Below are positions 21,117-31,916 of a stretch of DNA of 64,000 bases, in pieces. Below the pieces are notes generated by a model that did not search any database, had not been told where the DNA came from, and was given only the letters and a program-made list of their open reading frames with translations. Position numbers and translations under genes: made by a program. Each line of letters starts with the position of its first letter. The stretch's first letter is position 1. Origin of the DNA: Geosiphon pyriformis (Eukaryota; Glomeromycota; Glomeromycetes; Archaeosporales; Geosiphonaceae); assembly GCA_016748015.1 (NCBI GenBank), contig JAAOMT010000303.1, positions 376,257 through 440,256 of the forward strand. The letters run 5' to 3'.

Positions 21117-22420
21117 TTAAGTGTTTAGGTTGGAAGATTGTTCAATGACAACTATTGGTTCTAAGTTTTGGGGAATATCTTTGGGATTGATTAAAGAGGA
21201 ATGTGTACCAATTTGTGGAATTAATGGTTTAAGATTGTTTCTGAAATGATAGTGTTTCAAACGATCTCCATGTGCAACTTTTGCTAGGATTTTGTCATCA
21301 AGTCTTAGCTTGTATGATCCGTTGCCTAGGACTTCATGGATAAAGAATGGTCCATCTCATTTATTTTCAAATTTTCCACTCCATTGTTTTTCAGCTTTAG
21401 TTCTGTATAAGAGAACTTTGTTTTTGATTTTAAATTCATTGGTGACTGGAGACAATTTGTTATCATGCCGTTTTTTTTGTTGAGCTTGGAAGTGTTCAAT
21501 ATGGGTGGCTGCTATTCGTTGTTTTTCTTCCAATATGCTAAGTAGAATGTAGGCTCTTCGCTGAAGCATTTCTTGGAAATTGTTTTCATTGATTGGTTGT
21601 GCTGGGCATGTTTCCACTGTGAAATTAATTGGTAATGTTGCTGTCCTTCTGTAAGTTAAATCAAATGGTGTGTGTTTTGTGGTATCTTGTTTTAGTGTTC
21701 TGTATGCTAGCAACATTGATGGAATAAAGCTATTCCACTCTTGTTCAAAATCAGTTGAGACTTTGGCTAATGACTCACACAATGTTCTGTTAAAACGTTC
21801 CACAAGTCCATTTGTTTGTGGATGGTAGGGCAAAGACAAAGGTCTTTTGACATTGAATCATTCGCAAATTTCTTGTATCAGGTTGTTCACAAAGTGTGTC
21901 TCCTGATTGGATAAAAGTTCAATTGGACATCCGTGTCTACAAATGATGTCTTCGTAGATGAAATTTGCTACTGATTTTACATCTGCTCGTTGAATGGCTC
22001 TGGCTTCGGGCCATTTAGTAAGATAGTCTACAGCTACTGCAATATAATGGTTTCCTTGAGTGGTGATAGATAGTGGTCCGACTAAATCAATACCAACTCG
22101 GTTAAAGAGTGGTCTAACTTTGATTGGATTTAATGATTCAGTAAGGCGTGTTCCTTCTTTTCTTTGACAATTATCACAAAATTTGACATATTCATAAATG
22201 TTTTTTCTCATTCGAGGCCAAAAGTAGTATTCTAGTGTTCTTTGGGTGGTGCCGTCTTTTCCAAAGTGTGCTGATGAAGGATTTGAGTGCATGTTGTATA
22301 ATATGGTCTCTTTTTTCTGTTCTTGTATTAATCTGAGTGGTTTGTTTGGGTTTTTGAAATTTCGATAATAAATAATGTTGTTGTGTAGAAAATATTGTTT
22401 GGCTTGTTGTTGTAGTCAAT
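21117..22420 (-). pseudogene. el.2 integrase
   Basis: Open pieces 21858-22292 and 21357-21839 are in one frame. The HHCC region is intact (MHSNPSSAHFGKDGT and CDNCQRKEG). In the catalytic core: GIDLVGPLS has the first Asp, LLSNQETHF has Asn in place of the second Asp, LVERFNRTL has the Glu. The DNA-binding C-terminus includes KVLLYRTKAEKQWSGKFENK and ends NLNT at 21117. Loss of the second catalytic Asp would abolish activity in this copy; el.1 has the same change. Confidence 0.85.
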
Positions 22421-22553
22421 GTTTTTCATTTGGAGACCAATCTGTTGGGATTGTTAATGTTTCTAAATATTGTTTGAGATTGTTGTAGTTTTCTGAATTC
22501 ATTGTTTGTTGGCTTTTTTGGTTGGTTAAGTTGAGTGTTGGTTTTTGTGTTTT

Positions 22554-24223
22554 CTAATCTTGTCTCATTCTGGAGAGACAGTCAACATTGGTGTGGAGTT
22601 TTTCTGATTTGTGATGTACTATGTATTGATAATTTGCTAGAAATCCTGTTCATTGGGTTTGTTTTGCATTCAGCTGAGTATTTTTGTTCTGAAGCCATTT
22701 GAGTCCAATATTATCAGTGATAATATCGAATTCTTTAGGCCTGAGATAAAAGTTGAAGTGGTGTAGAGCCCAAATTACAGCTGCTGTTTCTAGTTCTGTG
22801 GCAGGGTAGTTTTTCTCAGCTGGTTTTAATGTTCTGCTAGCATAAGCAATTACTTGCTCATTTCCATTGTCATTTAGTTGTGATAAGATGGCACCAAAAG
22901 CAGTATACAAAGCATCTGTAGCTAGTCGAAATTAGTTGCTGAAATCCGGGTAGGTGAGGATTGGAGCTGTTGTCAGTTTTTCCTTGAGAATTCCAAAAGC
23001 TTTTTGGTGTTCAGTAGTCCATTTGTATTCAATGTTTTTGGTGGTGAGCTGGTTGAGGGGTTTTGCAATTTCCGAGAATCCTTTGATAAACTTCCGATAG
23101 TAAGATGCTAATCTTATGAATCCTCTTAGTTCTGTAGTGTTTTGAGGAGTTTTGAAGTTTTTGACAATGCTGATTTTTCCAAAGTCTGGTTTAATTCCAT
23201 TTTTACTAATGATATGCCCAAGAAAAGCCAAGCTTGTTTTTCCAAAGTAGCATTTTTTGATGTTGAGTTTTAGTCCTGCTTTTCATAATTGTTGAAAAAC
23301 TTCTCACAGGTGTTTTAAGTGTAATTCAAACGATGAAGAATAAACATCTGTATCATCAAGATAAATGACTACTGACTTCCAAAGAAGTCTTTGGTACACA
23401 ACATCCATTAATCTCTGAAACGTTGCTGGTGCATTGCATAATCCAAAAGGCATTACATTGAACTCGTAATTTCCACCTTGGGTGGTGAATGCCATCTTGG
23501 GGCAATCTTTGAGATCCATAGCAATTTGCCAATAACTGCTTTCTAAATCTAGTGTTGAAAAGTATTTGGATTTTCCAAGGGCATCTAACATGTCATCAAT
23601 CCGGGAAAGGGGGTAGGCATCTCCAATTGTAACACTGTTGAGTTGTCGATAGTCAACACAAAATTGGATTTTTCCATTTTTTTTTTTAACTAGCACTACA
23701 GGTAAAGCCCAAGGACTCATGGAAGGTTGGATGAGCCCATTGTTAAGCATTCATTGTATTTTTTTTTGAATAAATTGGTGGCTTTTTGGAGCAACTTGAT
23801 ATGTTTGTTGTCTTCTTGGTTTGGCATCTTCTGTATAAATTTGGTGTTGAACAAATTGGTTCTTCCTAAGTCATTGTTGTTTTCAGCAAAGATATCGGCA
23901 AATTCTGCAATTAGCTCTTTGAGCTGGGTCTGTTGTTGTGGTTTAAGTTGTTCCATGTTGATTTGTGATAGTTTTTCCATGACAACATAGTAGTTTTTGG
24001 AGCTGGGGTTTGAGTTGATTTTTGGTAGTGAATGTCCAATAATTTCAGAGAAATCAGGAACTGTTTGGGGTAATTCTTGTTGAAATATATTACTGTGAAT
24101 AACTCCAATTTCTAAATTATTTAATAAAATTATGGGGTAATTATTGGGGTTGTAAAAAGTAACTCGAACTTTCTTTGTTCCTTCTGGAATATAAATGTTT
24201 GGGATTAAAATATTATGTTTCAA
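22554..24223 (-). pseudogene. pol: el.2 reverse transcriptase and RNase H
   Basis: The linker (24223-23760) starts ILIPNIYIPEGTKK. A 1-bp deletion near 23853 shifts the frame. The RT (23750-23235) is well preserved: MLNNGLIQPSMSPWALPVVL, KIQFCVDYRQLNSV, FSTLDLESSYWQI, MPFGLCNAPATFQRLMD and the active site VIYLDDTDVYS. The RNase H (about 23000-22560) shows YTAFGAILSQ, ATELETAAVIWAL and IITDNIGLKW, and ends at TAG 22554-22556. A typical Ty3 RT has YxDD followed by I/L/M; here it is T, in el.1 as well. Stops occur at a few former Gln, Arg and Trp codons. Confidence 0.85.
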
Positions 24224-24349
24224 GCAGACTTGTTCATTGGACTCAAAAATTTGTTGTGTGGTTGTTAGCTTTGGGCAGGTGTAGATTTCTGGATGTTCTC
24301 CAAAGGGTGAGATGGTAATTGGTTGTGGAAATCTGAGAATCTGGTGGGA

Positions 24350-26425
24350 TTAATTCTGTGTGTTAAGAGCTATATTAACTGGAACTGTGAATCGTCCAGT
24401 TGAACCAAAACCTTGGATTCCTTTATTGCTTTTTCCTAATTGTTTTCTTTGATTGACTAGTTGCAAACCCGAAATGTTGATTAGGGGTAGGTAAATAGCT
24501 TGGGCAATTTTTTCAGCATGTTTGATCTTGAATGGTTTGTTAGTTTCATATTGAAGCATCACTGTAATGTCTCCAGTATATCCAGCATCGATTATTCCTT
24601 CTTTGACATTGATTTCTTTGCTTACCAGAGAAGACCAAGAGGTGATTTGAACCATTGCTCCTGGCAGGATTTCGAGTGCAATTTTAAGGTTGATTTTTGT
24701 GAGAAATTTGGATTTGAAAACAAGAATATCTTTGCCTGGATATCTTAGGTCATATCCAGCATCAATTTCATGTGCTTTTTCGGGTTTCATTCCTTGTTCA
24801 TTGTTGTTGAAGTATTTAAGTTGTAAGGCAGGCTGATTTTCAATAAGATAGATGGGTGTTGTTTCAATTTTTTCCATTGCTTCAGGTTCTCCAAATTCAA
24901 TTTTGTTCTCATTATTTTCGCTGGGCAAGAGAATACTAAAAGCATAGCATTCAGGACACCACTGTTCACAAGGCATAATGCATTTTTCACATAGCCTAAT
25001 GTTCATTTGCTCTAATCATTGAATTTGAGCTTTTTGGGTTGGATAGGTGTGATTTGCAATTTGGTGGTAGACTTCTACTTTGTCTTTATAATTGAATCCA
25101 GCTAATTTCATGGTATATTCAATGTATTTTGCTTCCTTCATTTGATGAACATCTTCTTTGGTAGCTCTATTAATTAATACCATTGCTAGGTCGAAAATCA
25201 TCTCGGCATCATGGGGGTAGTGATAAAGTTTGTTAAGAGCATTGTTGTATGCTGCATTAAAGGGTGTTCCTCTTTTTACTTTTTCTGAAATTGATAAAGC
25301 ATATTGGCAGATCTGATCATAAACTCCTCCTCTCATGGCTACATTAATCCAATTGCATTTTTCCAGTAGCATATCTCCACAAGTCAAACAAGAGGTATTG
25401 TCCCATTTTCCGCTCCTTTTTATTAGATGGCCCCATCATTCTCTGTGGCAAGCCTTGCAGTAATAACAAGTATGATTTTCATATTCTTTTTCAGATGAAA
25501 TGCAGGCTCCCATTGACGATAGTTTCTTGTGACAGTCCTTACATTTAAGGGGAATATAGGGGCATTGTTTCTTTGGTTCGAGTTTTGAGTAAGAGATATT
25601 CCATCCAAAGGTTTCGGGTTCAGAGTGTGGGGTAAAATGTTCTTGTTCTGTTTCATCAGCCCAGTTGGATGTTGATCCAAGAGCCATGAATGTTTCAATG
25701 AGAAGTTTTTTCTCTTCCAGTTCGAATTCAAAAGCCGGGGCTTTTTCAAAGCATTTGTTGAATGTACCACAAGTGGCAGGTACCCGGGCGTGTTGTCCTT
25801 GGTAGGAGATTGTTAACTCTTGTGTTTCTCAATTCAGATTAGCATTGGCTTTTTGAAGCCAATCATTTCCGACAAGAGCTTGGTACTGGGGTGTGTCCAT
25901 TACAAGAACTTTGACTGGAATGGTGATTCCATCAAGAGTGAACAGAAAATTGTCAATTTTTCTTACTGGGGTTTTTTTCATGCCATCGGCAGTAACAATT
26001 ACTGTTTGAGCTGGTCGGTTGACATTTCTCTTTAACTGTTGCATTAACTGGTAGATGATAATGCTTCCAGTAGATCCACTGTCTAGGATCAAGTGAATTG
26101 TCTTTCCTTCAACTTCTGCTTCAATGTACATAGCCGTGATTGCTTTTTGTTCATTGGCGGCTGTATTGCTAAGCAGGAATGATAACTCATTTGCTTTGAA
26201 CTTAAAAGGGAATATATCTAAAAGGTTAGCATTTTCAGCAATTCTGGCTGGTGGGATTGTGGTGGGAGTATAGAAAGGATTTTGTTGTTGTGCTGCAGTT
26301 CTACTTTCTAAGGATGTAGTATGGTGAAAATCCTGTTCTTCTGGCATTGTTAAGTAACTGGGTTGAGTGTGGCAGTGGTTGGGTCTTGGTTGAGTGAAAT
26401 TTTGGGGAATTAATTGGTTGTTCAA
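24350..26425 (-). pseudogene. el.2 protease, Cys-rich region and dUTPase
   Basis: Same frame as gag. Protease: HLILDSGSTGSIIIYQLM and VMDTPQYQALVGNDWL (26100-25850). Cys-rich region: pieces 25436-25687 and 25016-25387, with CKDCHKK, CYYCKACHRE and CQYALSISEKV, then CEKCIMPCEQWCPEC at the start of the next piece. dUTPase (24350-25006, open): AHEIDAGYDLRY, SWSSLVSK (Arg of motif 2 changed to Trp), IIDAGYTGDITVML, HAEKIAQAIYLPL and KGIQGFGSTGRF. Motif 5, which closes over the nucleotide, is intact here, so this copy shows the complete five-motif set apart from motif 2. Confidence 0.85.
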
Positions 26426-28168
26426 ACTGATTCTATTGTTGTTTACTTGGTATTGGTTTTGTGGTGTGAATTGATTTTGTGTAATCAGTCTTCGTGCAAG
26501 TACTTGATAATATTGTGTGGGTGGTTGTTGGTATTGCTGTTGGATTGGCTGTGGGGTGGGCTGATAATAGTTATTTTGGTATTGGAGTCTTGGTGGATAG
26601 TAAGCTGGTGGTGGTAGTTGATAATAAGATTGCTTTGGTGGAGGGTAACGTTGATTACTCCTATTTTGTTGGTCTCGTTGTAGCTTTCTGCAATCTCTTT
26701 TCCAGTGGCCAGAGATTCCACAGTAATGGCAATTCTGAGGCTGGTTATTGAAAAGTGGTGCAAAGTTATTTTGATTTCGTCTTTGGGGTGGTTAATATCT
26801 TTGGAGTTGCTGTTGTTATTGATTGGTAAAATAGTTTTCAACTTTCTTTGTGAGTTGGTCGATTTTTTCCTCAGCTGCTGAGCTGGTTTCTCCAATTGCC
26901 AAATTTACAAGTTTTGTGCGATTGGCTTCTTTCATGGCCATTTCATATCTTTTTGCATGCTGTATGGCAGAGTTTAAATCTTCTGGCACATGTGGGTGAA
27001 TCTTTTTAATTAGTTTATCTTTTAGACCAGCGATAAATTGATCCAAGATTTGAGCATCAGAATAATAATTGTTTGTTTTGAGTTGGCAAATTCGTCTGAG
27101 AAGTTTGTTGAATTTTTCAATATAAGCCATAACAAATTCAGAGGGTTCTTGTTTGATATTTTGAAAACAATTGCAAAGGGTAATGGAGGTATTATTGTTG
27201 GTGAACTGTTCAAGGAAGGCTGCTTTGAAAGCATTCCAATCATTGAATGAGGCGGCCAAGTTTTCAAACCATTCTCTTGCTGTTCCTTTGAGAAAGTAGA
27301 GAATTATTCTTAATATTCTGGCAGCATTCTATCCATTTGCATCTCCAGCTTTAGTAACTTGGTCGAGCCATTCTTGGGGACTGGTCTTAATGTCTTCTCT
27401 ATTAAATTCAGGGATTTTTGTGATGTATGTTGTCATTTCGTCTTCTTCATTTTCATTGTCTATTGATTCTTCTTCAGATATTTCAGGTTCATTTTCTTCG
27501 TTTGCTGCTGTCTCAGAGTGTTCACTTTGATTTTCAGCTAGAAAGTCAAGGAGATTGGAACTAGTTTGAAGAGGTTTTTGTTGTCTGGTGGAACTTCTGA
27601 GTGATGTAAAATCTTCTGGTCTTGCAAATCGATTCAAGAGTGAATTAAGTGTTTGTGCTTGTGCAAGTGAAGCTGGAAAAGGTGTGATAGTAAGTAAAAG
27701 TTTTGAACTGGTTCCTTGTTCAGGTGTTTGTAAATGTTTGGCAGTTGTTTTTGGTAGTATTGGAGTATTTGGGATGGTTTTTGAGTATTGCTTTAATTTG
27801 TTTTTGTCTTTGTTGTTTGTTTCTGTTTCTGATTTAAAATCAATAGAGTATTGAGACTGCACTGGATATGTTTCTTCACAGTATTTGATAATGTTAAAAT
27901 TAAGTTTGTGAAAGTAAGTGGCAAGTGTTTCACTGTTAAGGTCTTCAGTTCCCAACTGTAAATAGTGTGCTAAATTATTGTAAAGGTTGCTTCTAACTTC
28001 TGAGATATTGTAATTTCCAAAAAGATAATTGTTGATGCAGTTTTCAATGTATTGGTATACTGATTTCTTGACAACTTCAATTCCGTCTGGAATGTTGAAT
28101 CTTTGCTTGCAGTGGGTGTAAATTGATTGGTAATACTCTAGAGTTGTTGCATTTGGTGTGGTTGCCAC
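26426..28168 (-). pseudogene. gag: el.2 gag
   Basis: Capsid and nucleocapsid region. The codon matching the el.1 ATG is GTG at 28166-28168 (KVATTPNATTLEYY), so the start is lost or lies elsewhere. The N-terminal 280 residues are open (27329-28168), with an acidic Glu-rich stretch near residue 240 and QEWLDQVTKAGDANG. The capsid part continues at 26816-27259. A TAA for Gln at about 26813 closes it just before the Gln-rich stretch, and a CHYC-type knuckle follows near 26730 on the minus strand. The frame continues into the protease region without a shift. Confidence 0.8.
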
Positions 28169-28214
28169 TTTGAATTTTGTTGTTGCTGTGTTATTTCCAT
28201 GGAAGAGCACCAAA

Positions 28215-29197
28215 TATTACCGGAGGTTTTTGGTCTCCTTTCTTGAATGTTGTTGATGCCTATTTGCTGTGAATTCACGTTTTCAGGAAGTAGTTAGACC
28301 TCCAGTAACTGAATTTATCTTCAAATTATCTCCTATAATTTGAACTTGCTGGGCTTATGAGTGGAATGGCCAATTCCGTGCCAGTTGCTTTATGTAGTTA
28401 TATTGTAGTAAACGTCAACTCTTTTCCAAGAATTGCTTGTCTGGAAGCTCACTAAAAATGTGTAGTTACTTTGCTGTGAAAGTCAACTCTCCTACAGGAA
28501 TCTTGTCTGTAGGCTACCCTAATGATTGTAATAAGAAAAGAAAAAAAAAATAAAAGAAATATAAAAGAAATAGGATTTTATCAAGGAAAATGTTTTTCTA
28601 TCCAGGCCTGGAGTTACTAACAGTTTACTGAAATTGGTAGCTAATTAATTTCGAAATGTTAGTTGGGTTTTGGGAATTTTTTAAGTACAATAATTAAAGA
28701 ATTTGGTTTTTCAAATTATTTAATATTTATTTCTTTTTGTGTGTATAGAAACAGTTTTTAAGAGATAAATCTAAAGTAAGATACATTTTCTCGAAGAAAG
28801 ATGCTCTTCTTTTATACAACTTGTCATAACACTATTCTATGAACTTGAACTTTGCTATTTTCTACAATTTCACTGAACTAAAGATACATTTCGGCAAACT
28901 ACAAGTTATTTCTGCAAACTATTAGATATTTCGGTAAACTATCAATTATTTTGGCGAATTTCTACAAATTTTGGTGATTTTTTTGAATGTTACATACTTT
29001 GGGGTATTGCATGATTGATTATCGCAATTAGGTTACATTTGTGTTGTGTACAAATTGGGTTATTAATTTAAATGATAATTTCAGATATTTTGCTAATGTA
29101 ATAAGTGATAATTTGAAACGATAATATATGCTAATTAATGATAGGATTTATAAGATAATTTCATGCTAAATAATATCTTTAATTTTGTCTGGTAACA
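28215..29197 (-). repeat. 5' LTR of el.2
   Basis: 983 bp. The left end is TATTACCGG (a mutated TGTTACCAG) and the right end CTGGTAACA on the plus strand. It is followed leftwards by the primer site seen also in el.1. Confidence 0.9.
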
Positions 29198-29201
29198 ATG
29201 G

Positions 29202-30857
29202 CCTATAGCTTTGATCGAAACTGTCAGGAAGATTCTCTTCAAGATTCTTTCTGATAGAATTTCTTCTGCATGCAGCAAGTTTTGTGTTTTACAGGATGAC
29301 AACTTTTTCATCTTAAAGGATATGTCTATCCAATCTCTTGTGTTTGCAGTTGGTTTGGTTGTCAAAGATGCTCTTAAGAAAAATCGTGAACTTTGGTTGG
29401 TTCTCCAAGACATGCACAAGGCCTATGATTTTGTGAGTTGGCATCACTTGGAGGCTAGCTTGCGTTGAATCAAAATGTGTGATAGGTTCATTGGATTTTT
29501 TGGCAGCATACATGGTAATAGGATTAATAGAGTTATGACCAATTTCGGTTTTACTGATGGATGCAGAATGTGTGACGGATTGGATTAAGATGAGGTCTTT
29601 TCGCCTCTACTTTGGAAGATCTTCTACAATTCTCTTCTGTGCAAAGTCAAGAGACATAAACATTTATGTGGTTATTGAATTGACACTAAGTTGGTTGCAA
29701 GAACTGGTAGAATTGAGACTAGTGGTGAGTTATCTTCTTTCTTTGCTGCTGGTGTATTTGTGGATGATACAATTTGAGTTAGCAATTGTCAAACATTGAT
29801 GCAATATACTCTGAATATTGCTAGTGAATTTTTTGTGATTAATGACATTTCTATTAACAATGAAAAAACTGGCCATTTCCATTAATCAGGGTGTTAAGTC
29901 AGCTTTTTTGAACATAAGTGGTCAGCCAATTTCAATAGTCAGAAAGAGTGAAGCTCATAGATACTTGGGTATTTTTTTGTCTACCAAAGGGTTGTTTAAG
30001 CCAAGTGTGGCCAAAGCTCATTCTGATGTGCGCTTTTTTGTCAATGTGGTACTAAAGAAGGCTATTACCAACAAGCAGTTCTCTTATTTGGTTTCAGCCG
30101 TTCTGCAGCCCATTGTTAGCTACAGGATTCAGTTTAGTTTTGTTTCATTGGGAGTTTGCCACAAATGGGATGCTATGATTTGAAAGGGTCTTAAGTCTAA
30201 GACACACTTGCCATGTGATTTTCCAGTAGAAGCAGTACATTACCCTTTATTATATGGCTTGAAGTTGTTTGAACAATTGCAGTCAGAGTGTAAATCAGTT
30301 GCCATGGTTTCATTTGCTAATGCTTCTGGCATTCTTGGACATTTGTTCAATTATAGATTTTTGGATTTGCAGATTCTGGGTTGGACTCTGATGAACCCTT
30401 TGCAGTTCCCTGTTAAGTTGTGTATCAGTTCTGTGAACAATTTTTTGGCTGGCATGGTCAAGATTTTTTTGGGTAATAAGCTGTCTTTAGCTAACAATTT
30501 GCTGAATGCTTTCCGCAGTCCTGGTGTGTTTTTTGTATCTTTTGTGTTGGGAAATAATCTTTACTTCAGTTCAGTTTGTTCATTGAAATGTTTTGGTGTT
30601 GCTTTTGGTAATAGACTGTTGGATAAAAATGGTTGGGTGATGGAGTGGAAGACCTTCCATCATTGGAAGAGGCTGGATCCGAAGGGCCCTGTCTTTTTAT
30701 GGTTTGTGACTGTTACGAAATTTTTGTTGAATATGGACTCTTCGTTGGTTGTTTCTGTTGGGGCCAATCTTCTATCTGAGACAGATGTTCTGAATTCATT
30801 GGAGTTCTCTAATATACGGAGTGGGTTGCACAAAATTTGGTCTAGTTTGTTTGATGT
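29202..30857 (+). pseudogene. L1 ORF2 part 3: reverse transcriptase and connection
   Basis: RT core of the LINE. It starts PIALIETVRKILFKILSDR, then LWLVLQDMHKAYDFVSW (first catalytic Asp region), DGLD.DEVFSPLLW, and the active site FVDDTI at about 29755-29772. Next come NDISINNEKT, a 1-bp frameshift near 29866, SEAHRYLGIFLST (thumb region) and a connection segment open from 30208 to the cut at 30857. Stops replace Arg or Gln (near 29466 and 29585) and Trp (after FVDDTI). The end, LFDV, joins 40648 as LFDVYMDG. Confidence 0.85.
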
Positions 30858-31871
30858 TGTTATCAGTAGAATTTTAGCTATTAATTAGCATGAAATTACT
30901 CTTATAATTCCTATAATTAATCAGTATATTAATATCATTTCAAATTATCATTTATTATTTAATCAATTATCACATATCACGATTCAATTAAAATAATCTA
31001 ATTAGTATAACAGAAAGTAAGATGATTAAATTACACAATACTCTGAACTTTGTAACATTCAAAAATTTGCCAAAATTTACAGAAATTTGCCAAAATTTAT
31101 AAGAAATTCGCCAAAATTTACAGAAATTCGCCGAAATTATGAATAGTTCACCCAAATTAATCAATAGTTCAGTGAAATAACTTGTAGTTCATCAAAATGT
31201 ATCTTTAGTTTGCTGAAATTTGAGCAAAGAGAAAAAGTGCAAGTTCATAGACTAGTACTACAACAAGTTGTATAAAAAAAGAGCTTTTCTCTTCTGGAAA
31301 ATGTATCTTACTTTAGATTTATCACTTAGAACCATTCTTACACACACAAAAAGAAATAAATATCAAATAATTCGAAAAACCAAATTCTTTAATTATTGCA
31401 CTTAAAAAATTCTCAAAACCCAACTAACGTTTTGAAATTGATTAGCTACCAATTTCAGTAAACTGTTAGTGACTCCAGGCCTGGATAGAAAACATTTCCC
31501 TTGATAAAATCTTATTTCTTTTACATTTCTTTTATTTTTATCTTTTCTTTTCTTATTATAATTATTAAGGTAGCCTACAAATAAGATTTTTGTAAAAGAG
31601 TTGACTTTCACAGCAAAGTAACTACACATTTTTAGTGAGCTTCTAAACGAGCAATTCCTGGGAAAGAGTTGATGTTTACTACAACATAACTACATAAAGT
31701 AACTGGCAAGGAATTGGCCATTCCACTTATAAGCCCAGCAGTTCAAATTATAGGAGATAATTTGAAGATAAATTCAGTTATTGGAAGTTCAACTACTTTT
31801 AGAAAACATGAATTTGCAACCAACAAACAGTTACAACATTTAAGAAAAGAGACCAAAAACCTCCGGTAACA
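30858..31871 (+). repeat. 5' LTR of el.3
   Basis: Starts TGTTATCAG and ends CCGGTAACA. It is 21 bp longer than the 3' LTR because of one extra unit in the GCCGAAAT repeat array. Other differences that I compared are transitions. Confidence 0.9.
31048..31225 (+). repeat. GCCGAAAT repeat array in el.3 5' LTR
   Basis: Near-perfect 21-bp units of the form AATTTACAGAAATTYGCCRA at the left side, then looser copies. The 3' LTR (about 39841-39995) has one unit less. Confidence 0.65.
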
Positions 31872-31916
31872 TTTGGTGCTTTCTCACAGAAATAACACAG
31901 CAACAACAAATTCAAA

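Larger units (their letters stand above)
19340..29197 (-). mobile_element. el.2: Ty3-type LTR retrotransposon, family A, minus strand
   Basis: 9,858-bp element inserted in the L1 RT region in the opposite direction to el.1. The 3' LTR is on the left (19340-20321) and the 5' LTR on the right (28215-29197). Flanks are ACGG (19336-19339) and ATGG (29198-29201), a 4-bp duplication with one transition at a CpG. Its gag-to-integrase region (28168-21117) is one frame apart from a single 1-bp deletion near 23853 and scattered stops, which makes it the best template for the ancestral polyprotein. Confidence 0.9.
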
